Made by a program: the position numbers and the translations under genes. The notes below the pieces were generated by a model. It worked only from the letters and a program-made list of their open reading frames with translations. It ran no database searches and was not told where the DNA came from. A stretch of DNA of 61,421 nucleotides from Acidobacteriota bacterium (GTDB lineage: Bacteria > Acidobacteriota > Thermoanaerobaculia > Gp7-AA8), in assembly GCA_016184115.1 (NCBI GenBank), contig JACPDH010000018.1, forward strand, positions 1-61,421. The letters run 5' to 3'. This document shows positions 1 through 8,011 of this stretch, piece after piece (the first letter of the stretch is position 1; the number at the start of each line of letters is the position of its first letter).

Positions 1-52
1 CGTGAGGGACTGGGACATTGAGTGCTGAAGTCTCGGCTCGGGGACGAAAATC

Positions 53-128
53 TGGAGCGGGCGACGGGATTCGAACCCGCGACCAAGAGCTTGGGAAGCT
101 CCTACTCTACCAACTGAGCTACGCCCGC
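53..128 (-). tRNA. tRNA-Gly (anticodon CCC), CCA encoded
   Basis: Read on the minus strand this folds as a full cloverleaf. The acceptor arm GCGGGCG pairs with CGCCCGC, and the D arm is GCTC/GAGT. The anticodon stem GGAGC/GCTCT carries the loop TTCCCAA, giving anticodon CCC. The T arm has the loop TTCGAAT, the discriminator is T, and a genomically encoded CCA follows. It decodes GGG, a common glycine codon in a high-GC genome. It is convergent with nothing nearby; the divergent acetyltransferase gene begins 78 nt away. Confidence 0.95.
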
Positions 129-205
129 CCGACGAGCGAACCGGATTCTAGCAGAACTCACGAAATCGCGCTCTCCGGTGCCGCTGCGTCTACACTCTGT
201 TCTCG

Positions 206-586
206 ATGAAGGGTCAGCGGCTTTTCGTGCGTGCAATGGACGCATCCGATTTCGGTACACTCGAAGCACTTCACTCCGCGTCTGAAGAGCCGATCGAAGA
301 GGACGTTCGCGCTGCAAATGGCCTCGTGGGGCGTCTCGCGGGAAGCAGCGTCGCCTACCTCACCTGGCGACGCGACCGCGACGCGATGACGATCTCGCGG
401 ATCTTCGTTCCACCCGACCTACGGCGGCTCGGAATCGGCCGGATGCTGCTCGCCGAGGCTGCAACGATCGCCGCGGATGCGGGTGCGACGGAGCTCCGGG
501 TGGAACAGGACTGCAAACTCGCGCGGTACTTCGAGCGCCGCGGATTCGTATCTGCAGAAGGATCGTTGATCAAAGCGACCCGCTGA
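206..586 (+). CDS. GNAT-family N-acetyltransferase
   Basis: A 126-residue single-domain protein. The acetyl-CoA binding loop of the GNAT fold (motif A) is visible as RRLGIG at residues 73-78, preceded by the beta strand ISRIFVPP and followed by a helix (MLLAEAATIAADAG). The C-terminal YFERRGF matches the usual end of the fold (xxFYxxxGF). Length is typical for the family. The substrate cannot be told from sequence; family members acetylate amines on small molecules, peptides or ribosomal proteins. It sits 7 nt upstream of the lytic transglycosylase gene on the same strand, so the two may be co-transcribed. Start is the first ATG; no strong ribosome-binding site is seen. Confidence 0.8.
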   Translation: MKGQRLFVRAMDASDFGTLEALHSASEEPIEEDVRAANGLVGRLAGSSVAYLTWRRDRDAMTISRIFVPPDLRRLGIGRMLLAEAATIAADAGATELRVEQDCKLARYFERRGFVSAEGSLIKATR

Positions 587-593
587 CGACACG

Positions 594-2846
594 ATGCGCA
601 CGGTACGCTCCATCCTTCTCGCCTTCGCGGCGATCGCGTTCGCCTGCAGGAGCCCTCAGCCGGCTCCTGCGCCTCCGCACCCATCGGCTCCGCCGCGAGC
701 GGAAAGCCTGCCGTCAACGGTCGGTGAGGCGCTCTTGCTGCGAGCCGACGCCGAGCGCTATGACGGGGCACTGCAGCACCTCGCCCGGTCGTCCGACGCA
801 ACGACCGCTCGGCACGCACGCGCACTCTCCGCCCTTCACCGCGTCGAGTCAGCCGACGTACGCGGCGCGATTCCCTTACTCGAGAGCGCGGCCGCCGAGT
901 CTCCGCTCCTCGCACCGAAACTGCTCGTCGAGCTCGCGAGGGCGCGCGACGCAGCGGGTGACTCCCGAGGCGCGCTCGAAGCGGCGCGACGCGTCATCGA
1001 TTCGCACCCTGAGAGCGGAGCTTCGGTCGAAGCGAGACTGATCGCACCGACCCTCGCGCTCCGGAATGGCGATCCCTTTGCCGCGACCAGGCTCCTCGAC
1101 GCGGCGCTCGGCGTTCCCCTCGACACGTTCACCGAGTCGCACCTCGTCGCACTCGCGAGCGACCTCGATGCGCTGCACAAGCCAGGCCTTGCGCTTCGCG
1201 TGCGCCGCCATCTCGTGGAGAGCTACCCTCGGGGCCGGCACTTCGAGCAGACCTTCGCCCGCGTTCTCCACCCCGAAGGGCTTCCGTCGCCTTTCGACGC
1301 GATGACCGTATCCCAGCTCGCGTCGCTCGCCGAACGGTTCGCGCAAGCGGGGCACGCCGACGAAGGGCTCGAGCTCATCCGTATTCTCCGCGGGCGCAAT
1401 CCAAAGGGGCCAGCCGCCGAAAGGATCCGCATCACCACCGCGCGGCTGCTCTTCCGTCTACGGCGCTACGACGACGTTCTGATGCTGCGCATCGATCCGA
1501 AGTCGCCCTACGTTTCCGAGCTTCGGATGCTTCGCGCCCGCGCCTACTGGAGACTCGACCGCGACAAGGAGTTTCTGCAGCTCGTCAAGGCGACGATCCG
1601 AAAACCTCCTTCCGCGCAAGCCGACGCCGAGGCGCGCGAGCTGCTCGCCCGCTACCACGCGACGACGACGGGCGACCACGAAGAGGCTGCCGCGATCTTC
1701 GGTGCGCTCGTCGGACGTGGCGTGCCCGGAGCCGACGGCGAGCACCTCTGGGAAGAGGCGTGGCAGCTCCTGCTTGCGGGCGCCGACGAACGAGCGCTCG
1801 CGTCGCTCGACCGCTATCTGCGCGCCTGGCCTGACGCGGCGTACACCGCGAACGCGCTTTTCTGGAAGGGTAAACTGCTCGAAGAACGCGGGGATGTTGC
1901 TGGGCGCGACGAAGTGTTCGCGCGCCTCGTCCGCGAACGGCCTTACGACTACTTCACCTGGCGCGCCCGCGCGATCGCGTCGCTTCCCGCGCCGCCCGGC
2001 GCGTCGATCGACGACGCGCCGCCATTCCCCGACATCGCGACGAGCCCGCGACTCGGTGACGAGCGCGCCGCACGCGCGGCGGAGCTTGCCGCCATCGGCC
2101 TGCATGGCGACGCAGCGCGCGAGTGGGCCTCGCTCGCACAGGCATACACGTCCGACCTGGCCGTCGCGTACCGTCACGCCGACGCGCTCGCGCGAAGCGG
2201 CGACGCAAACCGCGCGATCCAGATTCTTCTCGCCGGCTTCCGCGACGTAGCGCGCCACGGAGCGAGTGGCGTCCCTCCCCGCTTCTGGCAACTTCTCTAC
2301 CCGCGAGCGAAGTGGGAAGCGATCACGACATCCTCGGCACGACGCGAGATTGACCCATGGCTCGTGGCCGCGATCGTTCGCCAGGAGAGCGCGTTCGAGC
2401 CTGGCGTCGTCTCCGGCGCCGGCGCAGTCGGAATGATGCAGATCATGCCCGCCGAGGCGACGCGAATCGCGTCATCCGAGGGAGCTCCGCGCGCGATCGC
2501 GCGCGAGGAGCTATTCGATCCTGCAATCAACATCGACATCGGCACGATCGAGTTGCGAGGGCTCCTCCGGCGCTTCGAGGGAAACGAGGTGCTCGCGGTC
2601 GCGTCATACAACGCCGGCGAGGCTGCGGTTAGGCGCTGGAACGAGCGACGACCGATGGGCGCCGACATCGACCGCTTCATCGAGACGATCCCGTATGCCG
2701 AGACACGGCTCTACGTGAAGATCGTGCTGCGTAACCGGCACGAGTACCGGCGCATCTACGGGGAGGGCGAATCTGGCAAGCTGCAGCAGGTAATGCGCGG
2801 GCATCCTACTCGAGCGGATGAAGTTAGAACGATGAACGATGAATGA
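594..2846 (+). CDS. Lytic murein transglycosylase with TPR-like superhelix, lipoprotein
   Basis: A 750-residue Slt70-type enzyme that cleaves the MurNAc-GlcNAc bond of peptidoglycan with 1,6-anhydro product formation. The N-terminus is a lipoprotein signal with lipobox LAFAC-like residues near position 18, followed by a Pro/Ala linker. Residues about 50-570 are alpha-helical repeats of the TPR/Slt superhelix. The SLT catalytic domain begins near 585, with catalytic Glu598 in RQESAF and the family markers GAVGMMQIMP and ASYNAGEAAVRRW. The last codons lie inside a heptad inverted repeat, so the C-terminal residues TMNDE are repeat-encoded. The long helical region predicts a ring around glycan strands in the periplasm. 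The family assignment is secure; the exact substrate preference is not readable. Confidence 0.9.
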   Translation: MRTVRSILLAFAAIAFACRSPQPAPAPPHPSAPPRAESLPSTVGEALLLRADAERYDGALQHLARSSDATTARHARALSALHRVESADVRGAIPLLESAAAESPLLAPKLLVELARARDAAGDSRGALEAARRVIDSHPESGASVEARLIAPTLALRNGDPFAATRLLDAALGVPLDTFTESHLVALASDLDALHKPGLALRVRRHLVESYPRGRHFEQTFARVLHPEGLPSPFDAMTVSQLASLAERFAQAGHADEGLELIRILRGRNPKGPAAERIRITTARLLFRLRRYDDVLMLRIDPKSPYVSELRMLRARAYWRLDRDKEFLQLVKATIRKPPSAQADAEARELLARYHATTTGDHEEAAAIFGALVGRGVPGADGEHLWEEAWQLLLAGADERALASLDRYLRAWPDAAYTANALFWKGKLLEERGDVAGRDEVFARLVRERPYDYFTWRARAIASLPAPPGASIDDAPPFPDIATSPRLGDERAARAAELAAIGLHGDAAREWASLAQAYTSDLAVAYRHADALARSGDANRAIQILLAGFRDVARHGASGVPPRFWQLLYPRAKWEAITTSSARREIDPWLVAAIVRQESAFEPGVVSGAGAVGMMQIMPAEATRIASSEGAPRAIAREELFDPAINIDIGTIELRGLLRRFEGNEVLAVASYNAGEAAVRRWNERRPMGADIDRFIETIPYAETRLYVKIVLRNRHEYRRIYGEGESGKLQQVMRGHPTRADEVRTMNDE

Positions 2847-2920
2847 TGAACCCAGAAAGGAAGCCGGGAGTGTCTGGTTCTTTTCTGGATTCATCATTCA
2901 TCATTCATCGTGCTACCTTC
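2820..2920. repeat. Heptad inverted repeat A (GAANNNN arms)
   Basis: Two 40-nt arms (2820-2859 and 2880-2920) are near-complementary. The left arm is read as successive 7-mers starting with GAA: GAAGTTA, GAACGAT, GAACGAT, GAATGAT, GAACCCA. Mismatches between arms in the core are transitions. The transglycosylase stop codon lies inside the left arm. It probably forms an RNA hairpin at the 3' end of that transcript; there is no clear U-tail. Confidence 0.75.
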
Positions 2921-3045
2921 ATCTATCACCTTTCGCCTTCGCACCCACGCGCTTCGGAATAGTCATTACTCTCCCCGCGTGAGCAATCTTGCGGCGTCCC
3001 GGTTCTCTCGTCTTCGTCCGTCGCGATCGTCTATCATTTCACCAC

Positions 3046-6000
3046 ATGCCACCCGATCCGGTTCGTCCCCGATCGAAGGGCTGGCGCCGCGGCGCACTGT
3101 GGCTGACGCTCGCGATTCTGTCAGCACAGGGCGCAACTGCGCAGCGTTATCACATCCGGAACTTCACGCCTGAGGAAGGGCTTCCGGCGGCACAGATCTT
3201 CGCCCTCCACCAGGATGCCAAAGGGTACGTGTGGACCGGATCGCCCGGAGGGCTCAGTCGCTACGACGGCGTGGGATTCACGACGTTCTCTCAAGCCGAT
3301 GGGCTCGAGGACCAGTCGATCAAAGTCATTCTCTCCGATGAGCAGGGAAGACTCTGGTTCGGGGCCAACGAAGGAGTCACGGTCTTCGACGGTCGTCGAT
3401 TCACCCAGTACGGAAGGGACTCGGGCATCGGTGCCGGGCGGATCTCCAGTGGCGCGATCGATCGCTTTGGCACGGTCTGGTTTGCGACGCAGGAAGGAGG
3501 CTTGAGCGCATTCGTGGAAGGACGGTTCCGCACCTACACCGGGCGGGACGGACTGCCCGACGACGATGTCTTCAGGGTGTTCGCGGACTCTCGGGGTCGT
3601 CTCTGGATCAGCACGCGCAACTCCGGTATTGCAGTCGCCACCTGCGAACCAAACGGGCGCTTGAGCGACCTTCGCATTTTCACCAAGGCCGACGGGCTTC
3701 CGCACGACACGATCCGTGCATTCGCCGAGGATCGCGAAGGCAACATCTACATCGGCACGCGAGGCGCGGGCATCTCTCGCTACGATGGTCACTCATTCGC
3801 CAACTACGATCGCAGTCATGGTCTATCGAGCGGCGACGTGCTCAACTTGCTAGTCAGTCGGCAGGGGGAGCTGGTGATCGGCACCTACGACCGCGGAATC
3901 ACGATTTGCAGCCTCCCCTCGCTCGACAGTTGTCGGCAGATCACACGGGAGAACGGACTGCAGGAGGATTCGGTTCTCAGCCTCATGGAGGACCGCGACG
4001 GACACCTCTGGTTCGGGTTGAACTACGGCATCAGCGAGCTCGTGGACGAGAAGTTCGCGTCGTTCACAGAGAAGGAAGGGCTGGTCAACAACACCGTCTA
4101 CGCTGTTTTTCCGGACGTCGATGATTCGGTCTGGTTTGGCACCTTCCGCGGCGTATCCCGCCTTCGTTTCGACGGCCAGACGAGCAACCCCGAATGGACG
4201 CATCTTCGCGGAGATGGAGTCCTTCCATCGAATGAAGTGTGGGACATCCGACGCGACCGCGGCGGGAGGCTGTGGATCGGCACCTCCCTCGGTCTCTGTC
4301 TCTACTCGGAGACCATCGGATGCCGGACCTTCACGACACGACACGGCATGGTCGACGACTACATTCTCGATCTGCACGAGGACGCTCACGGAAACCTCTG
4401 GCTGGGAACGGGTGGCGGAGTGTCGATGATCGCTGCGGATTCGCTGGGACCGCGGCCACAGTTCAAGAACTACACTCCTGCGGACGGCCTTCCTGCAAAG
4501 AATATCTACGCCATCGCCGAAGATAAGAAGGGCCGAATGTGGTTCGGCGCCCAGGCGCAGGGACTCGCCGTCCTCGATCGTGGGACGATCAAGGTGTACG
4601 GCAAGAATGATGGCCTCCGGAGCGACGGCATTGCCGCTCTTTACGCCGCGCGCGATGGAAGCGTATGGGTAGGTACGCGGGGAGGCGGCCTGGCGAGGTA
4701 CCGCGACGCGGCGGTGGAGGAGAAGGCCTTCATTAGCTTCGGCGCGAGAAGCGGCATTCTTGCAGATACCGTGCAGGCGATCGCGGAGGACCAATCGGGA
4801 CGACTGTGGCTTGGGACGAATCGAGGGGTCTACCTGATCGATCCGTCACGGGCGGACCGAGACGATGCGCCTAACATGGTCCTGGAGCACTACGAGACAA
4901 CGGATGGTCTCGCTGATAACGCCAGCAGCACAATGAACGGAATCGCGTTCGATCGGGCTGGGAACCTCTGGCTCGGTTTCTCTCGCGGTGCTACCGTCTA
5001 CCGCCCGGCGTTCGAACGAAAGGCGCCGTCGCCGCCCCAGGTGGATATCGTCCAGGTTTCAGTCCGTGGCGGACCGCGGTTGCCTTCGTTGTTCAGCACG
5101 GCCGAGGTGAAAGAACCGGTCCAGTGGTTGAACGACGCCTTGCCGCCTCTTCCGCATGATCGCAACGACATCCGCTTCGACTTCCGCGCTCTTCGCTTCG
5201 CTGGTGGTGAACAGATTCGTTACCAGCATCGGCTCGAAGGCTTCGAGCAGGCGTGGTCGGACGAATCCATGACACCGTTCAAGGAATACACGAATCTCAG
5301 CGCAGGTGAGTACAGGTTTCTCGTTCGTGGGCGTTCGGGCGATGGCTCATGGAGCGGAGAGCCTGCCCGGTTTGCATTCGTGGTCCTTCCGCCGTTCTGG
5401 CAAACCTGGTGGGCGAGATCGATCGCGGTGCTGCTCGGCGCTATCCTCATTCTGGCGATGCACAAACTGCGAACGCGTGCGATCGTCGTCCGCAACCGCG
5501 AGCTCGAAGGCGTCGTCGCGGCTCGCACAGCGCAGCTCGCCGAGTATTCACACCGCCTCGAGGAGCACGCGAACGAGCTCGAACGAGCGAATGAAAAGAT
5601 CATCGCGGCAGACGAAACGAAAACCCGCTTCTTCACGACCATGAGCCACGAGTTGCGGACGCCGCTCAATTCGATCATTGGCTTCTCCGAGATTCTGACG
5701 ACGAGATTGGGCGAACGCGCCTCCGCCCGCGAGATGGGGTTCATCCAGAACGTTCTCGAGAGCGGTCGTCACCTGCTCAACCTCATCAACAACCTTCTCG
5801 ACCTGTCGAAGATCGAAGAGGGAAAGATGGAGGTCCATGTCGACGATGTCGTCATGTCCGAGCTCGTGGACGGTGTCACAAGCATGCTCGAGGCAATCGC
5901 GTCGCGCAGGAGAATCGAGCTCATGTCGAACGTTGCTCCGGACCTCCCCGAGCAGCGAATCGACGCCGCGAAACTCAAACAGATCCTCTACAACCTCCTG

Positions 6001-7170
6001 TCGAATGCGATCAAGTTCTCTCCTGACGGATCGAAGATCGAGATCGGCGTGCGGTTGCTCGCTGGAAACGCTTCGCCGCTCGGCGCCGACAGCGTCGAAG
6101 TCTCGGTCACCGACCACGGTCCGGGAATCCCCTTGGCTCTCCAGCAGCTGATCTTCGAGGAGTTCCGCCAGACCGCCACGGGAGCGAAATCGGAAGGGAC
6201 GGGGCTCGGCCTTGCAATCGTCCGGAAGCTGGCGGAGATTCAGGGCGGACGGGTCTCCGTGGAATCGCAGGTTGGTGTCGGAAGCACGTTCCGGGTGGTC
6301 ATTCCGAGCATGGTCACGGAGATCCTGCTCCACGACTCCATCTCCGACGAGGTCACAGTCGCTGCTCAGGCGGGCAAGCCGCACACCATTCTGATCGTCG
6401 AAGATGACGCGGAATTCGCAGCCTCGCTCCGAGAGAACCTCGAGGCAGCCGGGTTCAGAACTGTCTCGACGCGCAGGGGCGAAGAGGTCTTGCGGCTCGC
6501 GCGCGACATTTGCCCCTCGACGATCACGCTCGATCTCCTGCTTCCGGGAGTCGACGGCTGGGAAGTCCTGCGGCAACTGAAGAGTGACCCAACCTGCTCG
6601 AAGGTTCCAGTGGTGATCATCTCTGCATTCGGAGACCGCGAGCTCGGCGTCGCGTTAGGCGCGGACGAGCAGTTCGAAAAACCACTCGACCATACGATGC
6701 TGTTGGCCAGAATCCGCGAGCTGCTCCCCGCCGACGGCAAGCGGAGCGAGACCATCCTCGTCATCGACGACGACGCCAGCGTGCAACAAGTCTTGAAATC
6801 CACGCTCGGCGAGGCGGGATACGAAGTCATCTGCACCGGAAGTGGTGACGCGGGAGTCCGCCTCGCGAGCAGCGTGCATCCAGCGTTGATCGTGCTCGAC
6901 CTCATGATGCCCGAGGTCAATCCCTTCGAAGTGGCTGCAAGAATCCAGGGCGACCCCTCGACGCGCTCGATTCCGCTCGTGATCCTGACTCCCCGAGAAC
7001 TGGGGCTCGACGTGCGCGATCAGCTCCTGCACAAGATGAAAGCCCAGCTCGAGAGGGGTGCCATCCCAACCTCCCGAGTGGCCGAGACCATCCGTGAGTT
7101 GGATCGGCGGCAGTCGACACGCCCTTCCTCGCATCCCGATCCGTCCACAGTCGAACCGACCCGCTCGTGA
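3046..7170 (+). CDS. Hybrid two-component sensor: Reg_prop propeller, Y_Y_Y, HisKA-HATPase, two REC domains
   Basis: A one-protein signalling system of about 1374 residues. Start is ATG 3046, giving a signal peptide ending near ATAQ; a TTG 57 nt upstream is in frame but gives a poor leader. A periplasmic beta-propeller of Reg_prop repeats (repeated LWFG/LWIG and GLP motifs) fills residues about 30-690. A Y_Y_Y domain follows, then a membrane segment near 788-808 and a coiled coil. HisKA carries the phospho-acceptor His868 (SHELRTP). HATPase follows with NLLSNAIKFS, DHGPGIP and GTGLGLAI. REC1 has EDD and phospho-Asp1163 with a downstream EKP. REC2 has DDD and Asp1285 but no obvious Lys-Pro, so it may be atypical. 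There is no DNA-binding output domain. In Bacteroidetes such propellers sense glycans; the ligand here is unknown. Confidence 0.9.
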   Translation: MPPDPVRPRSKGWRRGALWLTLAILSAQGATAQRYHIRNFTPEEGLPAAQIFALHQDAKGYVWTGSPGGLSRYDGVGFTTFSQADGLEDQSIKVILSDEQGRLWFGANEGVTVFDGRRFTQYGRDSGIGAGRISSGAIDRFGTVWFATQEGGLSAFVEGRFRTYTGRDGLPDDDVFRVFADSRGRLWISTRNSGIAVATCEPNGRLSDLRIFTKADGLPHDTIRAFAEDREGNIYIGTRGAGISRYDGHSFANYDRSHGLSSGDVLNLLVSRQGELVIGTYDRGITICSLPSLDSCRQITRENGLQEDSVLSLMEDRDGHLWFGLNYGISELVDEKFASFTEKEGLVNNTVYAVFPDVDDSVWFGTFRGVSRLRFDGQTSNPEWTHLRGDGVLPSNEVWDIRRDRGGRLWIGTSLGLCLYSETIGCRTFTTRHGMVDDYILDLHEDAHGNLWLGTGGGVSMIAADSLGPRPQFKNYTPADGLPAKNIYAIAEDKKGRMWFGAQAQGLAVLDRGTIKVYGKNDGLRSDGIAALYAARDGSVWVGTRGGGLARYRDAAVEEKAFISFGARSGILADTVQAIAEDQSGRLWLGTNRGVYLIDPSRADRDDAPNMVLEHYETTDGLADNASSTMNGIAFDRAGNLWLGFSRGATVYRPAFERKAPSPPQVDIVQVSVRGGPRLPSLFSTAEVKEPVQWLNDALPPLPHDRNDIRFDFRALRFAGGEQIRYQHRLEGFEQAWSDESMTPFKEYTNLSAGEYRFLVRGRSGDGSWSGEPARFAFVVLPPFWQTWWARSIAVLLGAILILAMHKLRTRAIVVRNRELEGVVAARTAQLAEYSHRLEEHANELERANEKIIAADETKTRFFTTMSHELRTPLNSIIGFSEILTTRLGERASAREMGFIQNVLESGRHLLNLINNLLDLSKIEEGKMEVHVDDVVMSELVDGVTSMLEAIASRRRIELMSNVAPDLPEQRIDAAKLKQILYNLLSNAIKFSPDGSKIEIGVRLLAGNASPLGADSVEVSVTDHGPGIPLALQQLIFEEFRQTATGAKSEGTGLGLAIVRKLAEIQGGRVSVESQVGVGSTFRVVIPSMVTEILLHDSISDEVTVAAQAGKPHTILIVEDDAEFAASLRENLEAAGFRTVSTRRGEEVLRLARDICPSTITLDLLLPGVDGWEVLRQLKSDPTCSKVPVVIISAFGDRELGVALGADEQFEKPLDHTMLLARIRELLPADGKRSETILVIDDDASVQQVLKSTLGEAGYEVICTGSGDAGVRLASSVHPALIVLDLMMPEVNPFEVAARIQGDPSTRSIPLVILTPRELGLDVRDQLLHKMKAQLERGAIPTSRVAETIRELDRRQSTRPSSHPDPSTVEPTRS

Positions 7171-7301
7171 ACGTCGTTTTCCGCCCATCCCCGGCACACC
7201 CACCGCCGCCTGCACGCGTTTGCTCGAGATGTGCTGTGCCGTATCAGGAACCTCGATGCTCGTGGCGTACTTTGGATGATGCTCCGGCGCGCTGCCGCAG
7301 C

Positions 7302-7330
7302 TTGACATATCGCCATACCATCCGTATGGT
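7302..7330 (+). promoter_or_regulatory. Promoter with embedded operator for the VapBC pair
   Basis: A -35 TTGACA (7302-7307) and a -10 TATGGT (7325-7330) are separated by exactly 17 nt. An inverted repeat CCATAC-N5-GTATGG (7313-7329) lies in the spacer and overlaps the -10, where antitoxin binding would block polymerase. The antitoxin ATG is only 7 nt past the -10, so the message may be leaderless or have a very short leader. Confidence 0.65.
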
Positions 7331-7337
7331 TTTCCAT

Positions 7338-7565
7338 ATGAAGACGACACTCAACATCGACGACACGGTCATGGCGCAGCTCAAGCGCGAGTCGGCCCGG
7401 CAGGGGCGAACCATGTCGGAGCTCGTCGAGACGGCTCTGCGCATGCTCTTTCGATCGCGGAAGACACGTGAGGAACTGCCTCGGCTGCCCACGTTTCGCG
7501 GCGGTAGACCTCTCGTCGACGTGGCGGATCGCGACGCGCTCTACCACGCCATGGAAGAGCGCTGA
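7338..7565 (+). CDS. vapB: VapB-type antitoxin, ribbon-helix-helix
   Basis: A 75-residue protein. The N-terminus MKTTLNIDD is a typical ribbon-helix-helix strand, followed by helices TVMAQLKRESARQ and TMSELVETALRMLF. The C-terminal part (about 40-75) would be the disordered toxin-binding segment. ATG 7338 was chosen because it starts exactly at the RHH strand; an ATG at 7326 is inside the -10 hexamer. The stop codon overlaps the toxin start (TGATG), so translation is coupled. By family knowledge it neutralises the PIN toxin and represses its own promoter, for which an operator-like palindrome is visible just upstream. Confidence 0.85.
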   Translation: MKTTLNIDDTVMAQLKRESARQGRTMSELVETALRMLFRSRKTREELPRLPTFRGGRPLVDVADRDALYHAMEER

Positions 7566-8008
7566 TGCTACTGGTCGACACGAACGTACTGATCGACGCG
7601 GCGAATGCCGACTCGGAGTTCCACGACGCGTGCCGGACATGGCTCGAACGCCAGCGCGCGCAAGCCGGAGCCTGGTACACAACCTGGCCGGTCGTCTACG
7701 AGTTTCTCCGCGTGACCACGCATCCACGCGTGATGCGCAAGCCGTGGGGCGTAAAGGCAGCGTGGCAGTTCGTCTCGGCACTTCTCGCCGCACCGGGGCT
7801 GGACGTTCTGGTCCCAACCGAGAGCCACGCCGAGATTGCGGGGCAGGTGTTCGCCGAGGTGCCCCAGCTCGGCGGGAACCTGATGCACGACGCGCACACT
7901 GCAGTCCTCATGCGCGAGCACGGCATCCGTCGCATCTGTACGCGCGACATGGATTTTCGCCGCTTCCCGTTCGTCGAGATCGTCGATCCGACCCGTCGAG
8001 GGTCCTGA
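7565..8008 (+). CDS. vapC: VapC-type PIN-domain ribonuclease toxin
   Basis: A 147-residue PIN-domain protein, full length for the family. The four acidic active-site positions are present: Asp5 in VDTNVL, Glu46 in VVYEFLR, Asp109 in MHDAHTA and Asp128/Asp130 in TRDMDF. PIN toxins bind Mg2+ or Mn2+ and cut tRNA or rRNA at specific sites. The start overlaps the antitoxin stop by one base. The gene ends 3 nt before mfd, so read-through of the toxin transcript into mfd is likely. It most resembles the TA PIN subgroup with the YEFLR motif. The RNA target cannot be inferred. Confidence 0.9.
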   Translation: MLLVDTNVLIDAANADSEFHDACRTWLERQRAQAGAWYTTWPVVYEFLRVTTHPRVMRKPWGVKAAWQFVSALLAAPGLDVLVPTESHAEIAGQVFAEVPQLGGNLMHDAHTAVLMREHGIRRICTRDMDFRRFPFVEIVDPTRRGS

Positions 8009-8011
8009 GCC

